Assembly (NCBI GenBank): GCA_963763855.1 | Contig: CAVXPU010000005.1 | Coordinates: 3,286,001 to 3,350,000, forward strand | Direction: 5' to 3' | Length of the DNA stretch: 64,000 nucleotides | Source: JAIBCC01 sp963763855 | GTDB lineage: Bacteria > Acidobacteriota > Blastocatellia > Pyrinomonadales > Pyrinomonadaceae | Shown: positions 52,878-61,153 of the stretch, piece after piece | Layout: the number at the start of each line of letters is the position of its first letter | Numbering within the stretch: the stretch's first letter is position 1 | Position numbers and translations under genes: made by a program | The notes under the pieces: generated by a model | Database searches by the model: none | Told to the model about the DNA's origin: nothing | Seen by the model: only the letters and a program-made list of their open reading frames with translations

Positions 52878-55226
52878 ATGAGCAAAAAGTTGAACATCCA
52901 AGCCGAAACGCCCGAAGAATTCGCCGGTTTGACCGTTTCAAAGCCTCTGGAAACTGCCGCCGGACTGAAATCTGCCTATCTGACGACGAAAAACGCGATT
53001 GGCAAAATGGGTTTCTCGAGAGCCTCAAAAGCTCTTTCGAAAATCAATCAGTTCGACGGTTTTGATTGTCAGTCGTGTGCCTGGGCGGACGATCCAATTG
53101 AACGAAAACACGCTGAATTTTGCGAAAATGGAGCAAAAGCACTCGCTGATGAGGCGACCAAAACTCTTCTTACATCGGATTTTTTCGCCCACAATTCCGT
53201 TTCCGAACTTTCAAAGCGTTCCGATTATTGGCTCAATTCGCAAGGTAGAATTACCGAACCGATGTTTCTCGAAGCGGACGCAACTCATTACAAACCAATC
53301 ACTTGGCAAGACGCTTTCAAAATAATCGCTGAAGAATTGAACGCACTCGATTCGCCCGACGAAGCCATTTTTTACACATCAGGTCGAACATCAAACGAAG
53401 CGGCTTATCTTTATCAGCTTTTCGTTAGAATGTTTGGCACAAATAATCTGCCCGATTGCTCAAATATGTGCCACGAATCGAGCGGTTCAGCTCTGACCGA
53501 AACAATCGGAATCGGCAAGGGAACCGTAACGCTTGATGATTTTGCCGAATGCGACCTTGTAATTATCATTGGTCAAAATCCCGGCACAAATCATCCGCGA
53601 ATGCTTGCCACGCTCGAAAAAGCCAAGAAACTCGGGGCAAAAATGATTTCGGTTAACCCTTTGCCCGAGGCGGGACTCCTGAATTTTGTGAATCCAAATC
53701 CCGAAGATTCAAATCTTTTGGCGTTTCCCTTCAAACTTCTTGCCGGAAAAGGAACGCAGCTTTCGGATTTACATCTGTCGATTCGCATCAATTCCGACAT
53801 GGCTTTTTTGAAAGGTTTATCGAAGTTATTGGTCGACGACCGCACAACGATCGACCGTAACTTCATCAGTGAAAAGACTTTCGGGTTTGAATCGTTTGCC
53901 GAATCAGTGAAACAAGTTTCGTGGGATGACATAACCGAGCAATGCGGACTAACAGTTGAACAAATCACGCAAGCCGCAGAAATGATCAAAAATTCCAAGC
54001 GAATTATCACCTGTTGGGCGATGGGTTTGACGCAGCACAAAGATTCGGTCGCAACGATTCAGGAGATCGTAAATCTGCATCTTCTTTTGGGGCAAATCGG
54101 TAAAACCGGAGCGGGTTTGTGTCCTGTCCGCGGACATTCAAACGTGCAAGGCGACCGCACAATGGGAATTTGGGAACAGCCAAGACCCGAATTTTTACAA
54201 GCACTTGCAACCGAATTCAACTTCAATCCGCCCGCCAAACACGGCTACCATACGGTTGAATCAATCAAAGCAATGCACGACGGGCGAGCGAAAGTTTTCA
54301 TTGCGATGGGCGGGAATTTTTTATCCGCTACGCCTGATACAAAGTTCACGGCGGAAGCTTTGCAAAAAACAAGTTTGACGGTTCAGGTGATTACGAAATT
54401 GAATCGTTCCGCACTAATAACGGGCAAAAGAGCCTTGATTTTGCCGCCGCTCGGACGCTCGGAAATCGATTTGCAAAATGGAATAGAGCAATTTGTGACA
54501 ACCGAAAATTCGATGGGAAATGTGCAGAAATCGAGAGGCGTTTTGCCGCCTGCGTCTGAAAATTTACGGAGCGAAGTTTGGATTGTTTGCCAACTTTTCA
54601 AAGCTGTTTTGGACAAAGATTTTGACCAATTCGCCAATAATTACGCCAAGATTCGCAACGCAATTGAGCGGACAATTCCCGGCTTTGAGGATTACAACAA
54701 ACGAGTTCAGCAAAATGGCGGATTCCATTTGCCAAACAAACCGCGACTCGGCGAATTCCCAACGCACAACGGTAAAGCAAATTTTTCGACAAATAATTTG
54801 ACGATTCGGAAGCTTGAATCCAACCAGTTTCTGATGATGACAATTCGCTCGCACGATCAATTTAACACAACAATTTACGCCTTGGACGATCGTTATCGCG
54901 GTATCAAAAACGAGCGTCGGGTGATCTTTTTGAATCCCGAAGATATGCGTGAATTCAGTTTCAAAAATGGACAAGCTGTTGATTTGATTAGCCATTTCGA
55001 AGGCGTCGAGCGATACGCAAATCATTTTATTGCAGTGCCTTACGCAATTCCGAAACGTTGTGTAGCGACTTATTTTCCGGAGACGAATTCGCTCGTTCCA
55101 ATCGGCAGCGTTGCGGAGAAAAGCAACACGCCAACGTCGAAATCGGTGGTGATTACGATTAAGAAAAACGGTGATGAAACTGTCGGCAAATTTGACTATA
55201 ATTTTAGTTCTGAGTCCAAACTTTAG
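52878..55226 (+). CDS. FdhF/YdeP-type molybdopterin oxidoreductase
   Basis: 782 aa from ATG 52878 (an earlier ATG at 52848 lies in repeat DNA). GFDCQSCAWADDP and HAEFCENGAKA are characteristic of the FdhF/YdeP alpha subunits. TSGRTSNEAAYLYQL, GQNPGTNHPR, GQIGKTGAGLCPVRGHSNVQG and the C-terminal dinucleotide-binding domain indicate bis-MGD binding. The physiological substrate is unclear; YdeP-type enzymes are not proven formate dehydrogenases. It lies between fdhD and mobA. Its last codons and stop fall in an inverted repeat. Confidence 0.88.
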   Translation: MSKKLNIQAETPEEFAGLTVSKPLETAAGLKSAYLTTKNAIGKMGFSRASKALSKINQFDGFDCQSCAWADDPIERKHAEFCENGAKALADEATKTLLTSDFFAHNSVSELSKRSDYWLNSQGRITEPMFLEADATHYKPITWQDAFKIIAEELNALDSPDEAIFYTSGRTSNEAAYLYQLFVRMFGTNNLPDCSNMCHESSGSALTETIGIGKGTVTLDDFAECDLVIIIGQNPGTNHPRMLATLEKAKKLGAKMISVNPLPEAGLLNFVNPNPEDSNLLAFPFKLLAGKGTQLSDLHLSIRINSDMAFLKGLSKLLVDDRTTIDRNFISEKTFGFESFAESVKQVSWDDITEQCGLTVEQITQAAEMIKNSKRIITCWAMGLTQHKDSVATIQEIVNLHLLLGQIGKTGAGLCPVRGHSNVQGDRTMGIWEQPRPEFLQALATEFNFNPPAKHGYHTVESIKAMHDGRAKVFIAMGGNFLSATPDTKFTAEALQKTSLTVQVITKLNRSALITGKRALILPPLGRSEIDLQNGIEQFVTTENSMGNVQKSRGVLPPASENLRSEVWIVCQLFKAVLDKDFDQFANNYAKIRNAIERTIPGFEDYNKRVQQNGGFHLPNKPRLGEFPTHNGKANFSTNNLTIRKLESNQFLMMTIRSHDQFNTTIYALDDRYRGIKNERRVIFLNPEDMREFSFKNGQAVDLISHFEGVERYANHFIAVPYAIPKRCVATYFPETNSLVPIGSVAEKSNTPTSKSVVITIKKNGDETVGKFDYNFSSESKL

Positions 55227-55346
55227 TTTGCGTGATGGCAAGCGAAGCGTCGCAATCACCTTTGTTTAATTTTTAGACTTGTTTGGGTCAAGCATTGTGC
55301 CGCTTCGCTTCGCTGGCGGTTGGCAAACTAAAATTTGTACTCAAAA
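55210..55346. repeat. Inverted repeat spanning the fdhF stop codon
   Basis: TGAGTCCAAACTTTAGTTTG at the left and CAAACTAAAATTTGTACTCA at the right, with inner arms AGCGAAGCG and CGCTTCGCT. The left arm supplies the C-terminal residues and TAG of FdhF. The right arm ends 5 bp before mobA. Confidence 0.75.
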
Positions 55347-55350
55347 CGTT

Positions 55351-55959
55351 ATGAATTTTGAAAGTTTCATCTTAATCGGCGGAAAGTCTTCGCGTATGGG
55401 CGAAGATAAATTTTCGTTGCGTTTGAATGGCAAAACCTTCCTCGAAATTGCGTTTGAAACTTTGCGTAATTTCGGAAATATTTCGGTTGTGGGTTCGCAA
55501 AATCACACGCTCAACGAGGCAGTTTTGACCGTTGAAGATATTTACAAAAATTGCGGTGCATTGAGCGGAATTCACTCGGCTTTGGTTCATTCAAAGAGTG
55601 ACTTTACGATTATTTTGGCGTGCGATTACCCGTTTGTAAATGTTGAAATGATTAAGTTTCTGACCACTAATGCGAAAAGTGAAAGTAGCTTCGACGCGTT
55701 TGCACCAATTCAATCGGACGGCAAAATTCAGCCGCTTTGTGCGGTTTATAGAACGAAAACTTGTCGGCAGATTTTGTCGGAAATGTTGGAAACATCGGAC
55801 GAAAATTATTCTGTGCGAGATTTTTTGAATCGGATAAAAACGCGTTACGTTGAATTCAGCGAAATCGCTCATCTTCTGAATTCGGAACAGTTTTTCTTTA
55901 ACGTAAATACGCCTGAAGATTTTGAAAAGGCGAAAAACATAGCCCACGAAATACACTAA
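55351..55959 (+). CDS. mobA: Molybdenum cofactor guanylyltransferase
   Basis: 202 aa from ATG 55351. ILIGGKSSRMGEDKFSLRLNG is the nucleotidyltransferase signature. CDYPFVN contains the metal-binding Asp. It adds GMP to molybdopterin to form the MGD cofactor needed by FdhF. The last residues (AHEIH-stop) are encoded by a family-B palindrome. Confidence 0.9.
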   Translation: MNFESFILIGGKSSRMGEDKFSLRLNGKTFLEIAFETLRNFGNISVVGSQNHTLNEAVLTVEDIYKNCGALSGIHSALVHSKSDFTIILACDYPFVNVEMIKFLTTNAKSESSFDAFAPIQSDGKIQPLCAVYRTKTCRQILSEMLETSDENYSVRDFLNRIKTRYVEFSEIAHLLNSEQFFFNVNTPEDFEKAKNIAHEIH

Positions 55960-56010
55960 AATCACGAAAACGTTTTCTTACTTTCGTATTTTTCGTTTAT
56001 TTAGTAGGCA
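55942..56010. repeat. Family B palindromic element, mobA end
   Basis: GCCCACGAAATACACTAAAA at the left and TTCGTTTATTTAGTAGGCA at the right, with ATCACGAAAACG and CTTTCGTATT inside. The left arm contains the mobA stop. Related to 42723-42857. Confidence 0.8.
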
Positions 56011-56017
56011 AATTCTT

Positions 56018-58255
56018 ATGGATAATTATTCAAAACAAGATCGCGGCACGGCATCAGCCTACGAAGAGTATTTCGCCGGCATGGATAAATCGATGCAGCA
56101 AAAGATCGCATTGACGACTGCACATTTTCCTTCGCGTGGGAAAATTGCCGATATGGGCAGCGGTTCGGGCAGCGGAACTTTTGATTTAGCAAGACTTTAT
56201 GAGCATCTCGAGCTTGTCGGCGTGGACATAAATCCGGTTACGGTTGGTTATTCAAATGAACATTACAAGCTCCCGAATCTGACATTTGAAGTTGGCGATA
56301 TTGCGGATAAATTGTTTGCGGACGAGACTTTTGACGGCATTTTGAATTCATCGGTTTTGCATCACGTAACGAGCTTTAATGGTTTTGACGTTAAACAAAT
56401 AACCCGAACTTTATCGAATCAAGTCGCTCAACTTAAACAAAATGGTGTTTTGATAATTCGCGATTTTGTGATTCCTGATAACGCTAACGATCTTGTTTTC
56501 TTAGACTTACTAAATACAGACCGTAAAGATTCGGGCGAAATTGCGGAACTTTCAACCGCTGCTCTTTTCGAAATTTTTGCGAGAGATTTCCGTTCGAGTT
56601 TGAATTTGGATGAAGGCGTAATATTTGAAAAAGTCGCGGGTCCACCAGAAGGTTTTTCACGTTTTAAAGTTACGTTAAAAACCGCGGCGGAGTTTGTCCT
56701 ACGAAAAGATTATCGCGATCATTGGTCGCCCGAACTTTTAGAGGAATACACTTATTGCAGTCAAACGGATTTCGAGAATTTGTTCAAAACTTTTGGATTG
56801 CGGATTGTTGTTTCAATGCCGCTTTGGAATCCATGGATTGTCGCAAACCGTTTTGAATCAAGGTTTTACATACATGACACAAACGACAACCCTATTCATT
56901 TTCCTCCGACAAACTATCTTATCGTCGGTGAAAAAATTGGCGAAAATGAAGGTTACCAAATCGTAGAATCATGCAAAGCGGACGAGGAACCGAGCTTTTT
57001 GGAACTCAAAGCTTATCGAAATTTGGAAACAAATCACGTTTACGAACTCGCCGAGCGTCCGAATCAGACGATTGATCTTTTGCCGTGGTTTGAAGACGAA
57101 GACGGACAAATTTTCGTCTTGGCAAAGAAGGATTTTCCACGTCCGATTATCAATTCTCAAAGGCAGCTGAAGCATTTGAATCGGGCAAATTATTCGGGTT
57201 ATTTGACCGAACCGATCTCGGCGATTAGGAAATCAGATGAAAATTATCCACAGATGAACACGGATGAACACAGATTTTTAGAAAACTCTGCGTCTTCGCG
57301 TCTTTGCTTTAAAATTCTTTCAGAGCGTGCAAATTTAGATGAAAAAGATGTCTTGCAGATCAGCGAACCTTCGTTTTATTTTCCGTCGGCGGGCGGAATT
57401 GATGAGCGGGTTGAATCGCACTTGGTTAAAATTTCGCCGTGGGCAAAGTCGCCGCAAGTTATTGAAAACTATACACCTTTCGCGAATGCGGGTGTCGTTC
57501 GCGAGCTTGATGCGTTGCAAATTTTACGGGCTTCGCACGTTGGCGGAATGTTTGATGCACGGCTTGAAATTAATATTTATCGGCTTTTGCGACAGCTAAA
57601 ACAATCGTCGGGAACTTGGATTGGAGCGGAAATTAAACCGATTCCACAAAGTTCAAATGTGAAAATCAAAACCGAATTCAAACTCGAAAAACGAGAAATT
57701 TTTGAACCGTGCGAACTTCAGAAAACTCATTTTTTGAAACTCGAAAGGTCGGAATTCATCGAATACGATTCGTGCGGCGATCATCTTAAAAAAGCGGAAT
57801 TTGAATATGTTGTTCCGCAAAATTTCAGCAAAAACACCGTCGCGGCGATTCCTTTTTTTATGGCGGATAACAAAATTTACGTCGGCATTGAATACCGCGA
57901 TCTGCCTGCAGTGCAAAGGTTTACGGGAAATTCGCAGATCGTTTGTGTTCCTGCGTGGCGTTTACCAACAACTATTTCACACAAGTTTGATATCCAGCCG
58001 TTTTTGCACGAAAAATTTCCGAAAGATTTTACTGGTAAGATTGGTAAAACGTGGGAACTCGGCGGTTCGTATTTTACAAGTGCAGGAATTACGCCCGAAG
58101 TTGTTTATCCGTTTGCGGTCGAATTAGAGGCAGAAAGTTTGGCTGAAACTGATTTGAAGTTTTTTAATTTGCAAGATTTATTGACGAAAATTGACGAGAT
58201 TCAAGACGCACATTTGTTGATTTTGCTAAACAGACTTGGACACGCAATTTTCTAA
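56018..58255 (+). CDS. Class I SAM methyltransferase fused to a large C-terminal domain
   Basis: 745 aa. Residues about 1-310 form a methyltransferase with IADMGSGSGSGTFDLARL (SAM motif I), VGVDINP and LNSSVLHH. The C-terminal 430 residues are unfamiliar; NKIYVGIEYRDLPAV and ELGGSYFTSAGITPEVVYPF recall Nudix hydrolases, but no full Nudix box is visible. About 22 residues near 410-432 (YPQMNTDEHRFLENSASSR) are encoded by a dispersed repeat and split the second half. Placed after mobA; substrate unknown. Confidence 0.7.
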   Translation: MDNYSKQDRGTASAYEEYFAGMDKSMQQKIALTTAHFPSRGKIADMGSGSGSGTFDLARLYEHLELVGVDINPVTVGYSNEHYKLPNLTFEVGDIADKLFADETFDGILNSSVLHHVTSFNGFDVKQITRTLSNQVAQLKQNGVLIIRDFVIPDNANDLVFLDLLNTDRKDSGEIAELSTAALFEIFARDFRSSLNLDEGVIFEKVAGPPEGFSRFKVTLKTAAEFVLRKDYRDHWSPELLEEYTYCSQTDFENLFKTFGLRIVVSMPLWNPWIVANRFESRFYIHDTNDNPIHFPPTNYLIVGEKIGENEGYQIVESCKADEEPSFLELKAYRNLETNHVYELAERPNQTIDLLPWFEDEDGQIFVLAKKDFPRPIINSQRQLKHLNRANYSGYLTEPISAIRKSDENYPQMNTDEHRFLENSASSRLCFKILSERANLDEKDVLQISEPSFYFPSAGGIDERVESHLVKISPWAKSPQVIENYTPFANAGVVRELDALQILRASHVGGMFDARLEINIYRLLRQLKQSSGTWIGAEIKPIPQSSNVKIKTEFKLEKREIFEPCELQKTHFLKLERSEFIEYDSCGDHLKKAEFEYVVPQNFSKNTVAAIPFFMADNKIYVGIEYRDLPAVQRFTGNSQIVCVPAWRLPTTISHKFDIQPFLHEKFPKDFTGKIGKTWELGGSYFTSAGITPEVVYPFAVELEAESLAETDLKFFNLQDLLTKIDEIQDAHLLILLNRLGHAIF
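57247..57312. repeat. Dispersed repeat inserted in frame in methyltransferase gene
   Basis: TCCACAGATGAACACGGATG followed by AACACAGATTTTT and CTCTGCGTCTTCGCGTCTTTG. These phrases are those of intergenic repeats known in several bacterial phyla, here read through without a stop. Confidence 0.75.
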
Positions 58256-58345
58256 TCATTTTATCGAAGCCAATCTGAAAAGGATTTTCGCTTCCCCGTA
58301 AGTACTTGCCGTTTTTTTAAGACTTTATTTAATCAAACCGCTAAT

Positions 58346-59461
58346 TTAAGCATAATACTCAGCGATTTTCTCTACGACATAATCCTGTTGCTCCTCGGTC
58401 ATTTCGGGGAAAATTGGTAATGCAATAGTTTCGCGGGAAGCTTTTTCGCTTTCCGGGAAATCGCCTTCCTTCAAACCCAAATATTCAAAACACTCTTGTA
58501 AATGCAGAGAAACGGGATAATAAATATCCGTGCCGATTCCGTTATCGGTTAAATATTGACGTAGCTCGTCGCGTTTGTTTGGAACTCTAATAACATATTG
58601 ATTATAAATATGACGTACGTTTTCGCGTTCGAATGGGAGCGTGATTTGCTCAGTAACACCGGCGTCAGTAAATAACTGTTTGTAGCGATCTGCGTTGGCT
58701 TTTCGTTTATTTGACCATTCATCAAGACGCCTCAATTTCACACGCAAAATTGCACCCTGAAATCCATCAAGCCGCGAATTTATACCGATCCATTTGTGAT
58801 AATAGCGGACTTCCATGCCGTGTCCGCGTAATGCAAAAAGCTTGTTTGCGATTGCCTCATCATTGGTCGTCATCATTCCGCCATCGCCCATTCCGCCGAG
58901 ATTTTTCGATGGGTAAAAGCTAAAACAACCAACTTCAGACATCGAACCCGCACGCCTTCCTGCATCTTCCGCACCAATCGCCTGAGCCGCGTCTTCGACA
59001 ATTCCGATACCGCGAGTTTGGCAAATCGCACGAAGTTCGTCCATATTCGCACATTGCCCAAAAAGGTGAACGGGCTGGACAGCTTTCGTTCTATCTGTAA
59101 TCTTTGCTTCTATTTGCGATATGTCGAGATTGTAAGTTTGCGGATCAATATCAACGAAAACCGGCGTTGCCCCAAGTCGCGTAATCGCACTGACGGTTGC
59201 AAAAAAACTATACGGCGTAGTGATAACTTCATCGCCCGCTTTCACATCTAAAGCCATCAAAGCCAGCAATAAAGCATCGCTGCCCGAAGCACATCCGATC
59301 GCAAACTTGCTCTGCGAATACTCAGCAACTTCGGCTTCAAGAGCCTTTACTTCATCGCCCAAGATAAATTGCCCGGTATCCAAAACTCCCGTAATCGCCG
59401 CCTCAATTTCGCCACGCAGCGATTGATGCTGCAAACTTAAATCTAATAAAGGAACTTTCAT
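58346..59461 (-). CDS. DegT/DnrJ/EryC1/StrS aminotransferase
   Basis: 371 aa PLP-dependent sugar aminotransferase. PLLDLSLQHQSLRGEIEAAI, GCASGSDALLLALMALD, VEDAAQAIGA with the PLP-binding Asp, and FYPSKNLGGMGDGGM with the PLP Lys are clear. It makes amino sugars for surface polysaccharides or antibiotics. No sugar-pathway neighbour is present in the window. Convergent with the methyltransferase fusion. Confidence 0.92.
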   Translation of the reverse strand: MKVPLLDLSLQHQSLRGEIEAAITGVLDTGQFILGDEVKALEAEVAEYSQSKFAIGCASGSDALLLALMALDVKAGDEVITTPYSFFATVSAITRLGATPVFVDIDPQTYNLDISQIEAKITDRTKAVQPVHLFGQCANMDELRAICQTRGIGIVEDAAQAIGAEDAGRRAGSMSEVGCFSFYPSKNLGGMGDGGMMTTNDEAIANKLFALRGHGMEVRYYHKWIGINSRLDGFQGAILRVKLRRLDEWSNKRKANADRYKQLFTDAGVTEQITLPFERENVRHIYNQYVIRVPNKRDELRQYLTDNGIGTDIYYPVSLHLQECFEYLGLKEGDFPESEKASRETIALPIFPEMTEEQQDYVVEKIAEYYA

Positions 59462-59470
59462 TTTATTTTT

Positions 59471-59851
59471 CTAACTAATATCGGTAATCTCGTAGATTTT
59501 TTCGTCCTTAAAACGAAAGATTGATTTGCCTTTCAACTCAATTTTATCGCCAGCTTTCAAACCATTTGGCAGGTCAACTGCAAAAACTCCATAGTAATCA
59601 ATTTCAACCTGTGCGGAATCATCTTCAAATCTAATTTCAGTAATTTTTTGTTCGCGTTGGCTAAATAGATTTTTGGCTTGTTCAGCTTGAGTTTGAAACT
59701 CAGAAATGCCTGATGTAGTTAAATTTACCTCTCCGTTCGAGATATTTTTGAAGACAATATTTTCGTGCAAATTGGTGAGCATTTTATCAACGTCAAAATT
59801 ATTGTAGGCTTCAATATAATTTTCGATAATTCTTTTTTGTGTCTCGCTCAT
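59471..59851 (-). CDS. NTF2-like (SnoaL-type) protein
   Basis: 126 aa. A cone-shaped NTF2 pattern: IENYIEAYNNFDVDKMLTNLHENIVF, then KNISNGEVNL and ELKGKSIFRFKDEKIYEITDIS. The family includes isomerases and ligand-binding proteins with no common activity. Lies 9 nt before the aminotransferase gene on the same strand, probably cotranscribed. Confidence 0.8.
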   Translation of the reverse strand: MSETQKRIIENYIEAYNNFDVDKMLTNLHENIVFKNISNGEVNLTTSGISEFQTQAEQAKNLFSQREQKITEIRFEDDSAQVEIDYYGVFAVDLPNGLKAGDKIELKGKSIFRFKDEKIYEITDIS

Positions 59852-59912
59852 ATTCTTTCAATTATTCTAACCTCTCAATTACAAATTTGCGACTTTGCGT
59901 TAAAATCGACCA

Positions 59913-60551
59913 ATGATTTCCGATAAAAAACAACAAACCACCGAAGCCATCAAACGCCTCAAAAAGATGTATCCAACCGCTCATTGTGCTTTGAATCATA
60001 CAAACGCTTTTGAGCTATTGATCGCCACAATTCTTTCCGCACAATGCACCGACGACCGCGTAAACATCGTAACTGCAACACTTTTCCGTAATTATCCAAC
60101 ACCAAAAAGGATGGCTGAAGCATCGATTGAAGAGTTAGTTGAAGACATAAAATCAATCAATTTTTTCAACAATAAGGCTAAAAGCATACAAGCAACGGCA
60201 ACAAAAATTGTGGAAAATTTTGACGGCGAAGTTCCGAAAACGATGGAAGAGCTTCTAACCTTAAATGGCGTAGCAAGGAAAACTGCAAATGTTGTTTTGG
60301 GCAACGCTTTCGGCATCGCGTCCGGCGTTGTGGTTGATACACACGTTTCGCGTTTATCGCAAAGATTGGGTTTGACGGAGGAAACGACTCCCGAAAAAAT
60401 CGAAAAAGATTTGGCGGAATTAGTTCCGAAAAAAGATTGGATAATGTTTCCACATTGGATGATTTTTCACGGCAGACAGGTGTGCAATGCGAGGAAACCG
60501 AAATGTGATGAATGTGGGCTGGTGGAGATCTGTCCTAAAATAAATGTTTAA
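59913..60551 (+). CDS. nth: Endonuclease III
   Basis: 212 aa. Helix-hairpin-helix LNGVARKTANVVLGNAFG with the catalytic Lys, VVDTHVSRLSQRLGL with the catalytic Asp, and the [4Fe-4S] motif C-x6-C-x2-C-x5-C (CNARKPKCDECGLVEICPK). It removes oxidised pyrimidines from DNA and cleaves abasic sites. Confidence 0.96.
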   Translation: MISDKKQQTTEAIKRLKKMYPTAHCALNHTNAFELLIATILSAQCTDDRVNIVTATLFRNYPTPKRMAEASIEELVEDIKSINFFNNKAKSIQATATKIVENFDGEVPKTMEELLTLNGVARKTANVVLGNAFGIASGVVVDTHVSRLSQRLGLTEETTPEKIEKDLAELVPKKDWIMFPHWMIFHGRQVCNARKPKCDECGLVEICPKINV

Positions 60552-60594
60552 TGTTGGTAAAAATCTGTGCTAAAATGTGATACAAAATTGCTCT

Positions 60595-60891
60595 ATGAAA
60601 TTTGTTTGGGACATCAATAAGGCGAAGGAAAACATCAAAAATCACGACGGCGTAACTTTTGAAGAAGCCGAAGAAGTCTTTGATGATTTAAACTCGATAG
60701 AGTCTTTTGACGCTTTACATTCCGCTGATGAAATGCGTTTCCGACGGCTTGGAATATCATCAAAAAGATTACTGTTTATAATTTTCACTGTTCGTGAAAC
60801 TGATGATTTTGAAGTTATCCGAATAATTTCGGCACGAAAAGCAAACATTAAAGAAATAATATTTTACAATGAGTCAAATAAAAAAGGATAA
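60595..60891 (+). CDS. brnT: BrnT family toxin (ribonuclease)
   Basis: 98 aa from ATG 60595. FVWDINKAKENIKNHDGVTFEEAEEVFDD and the end IRIISARKANIKEIIFY are characteristic of BrnT, a RelE-like mRNA-cleaving toxin. The antitoxin gene brnA overlaps its end by 23 bp, the standard order. BrnA usually represses the pair. Confidence 0.9.
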   Translation: MKFVWDINKAKENIKNHDGVTFEEAEEVFDDLNSIESFDALHSADEMRFRRLGISSKRLLFIIFTVRETDDFEVIRIISARKANIKEIIFYNESNKKG

Positions 60892-61147
60892 AAAATTTAT
60901 TTTAGAGATCACGGAAGAAGATTATCAAGAAGGACTTGCGAAAGGTTGGACTGATGACGATATGTTGCCCGTTGGCAAACACGAATTTCGCAGAGCCACA
61001 AGGTTTCGTAACAAACCCGAAGAAGTGAATGTTAAATTGGAAGCTGATGTGGTCGGTTTTCTCAAACAACATCCTGAAGAATCTTACGAGCAACAAATAA
61101 ATTCCGCACTCCGCAAATTGATGAAAGAAGAACTAAAAGCAGCATAA
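60869..61147 (+). CDS. brnA: BrnA family antitoxin
   Basis: 92 aa. RRATRFRNKPEEVNVKLEADVVGFLKQHP and SYEQQINSALRKLMKEEL match the ribbon-helix-helix DNA-binding part of BrnA. It neutralises BrnT and represses the operon. Ends 7 bp before the convergent methylase gene. Confidence 0.9.
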   Translation: MSQIKKDKKFILEITEEDYQEGLAKGWTDDDMLPVGKHEFRRATRFRNKPEEVNVKLEADVVGFLKQHPEESYEQQINSALRKLMKEELKAA

Positions 61148-61153
61148 CGAACA

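Noticed and set aside
54564..55259. 231-aa frame on the minus strand
   Set aside because: Lies wholly against fdhF, with amino-acid content of a reverse-frame shadow.
55942..56010. CRISPR-like repeats
   Set aside because: These are inverted arms with no regularly spaced direct repeats or spacers; no CRISPR array or cas gene is visible anywhere in the window.
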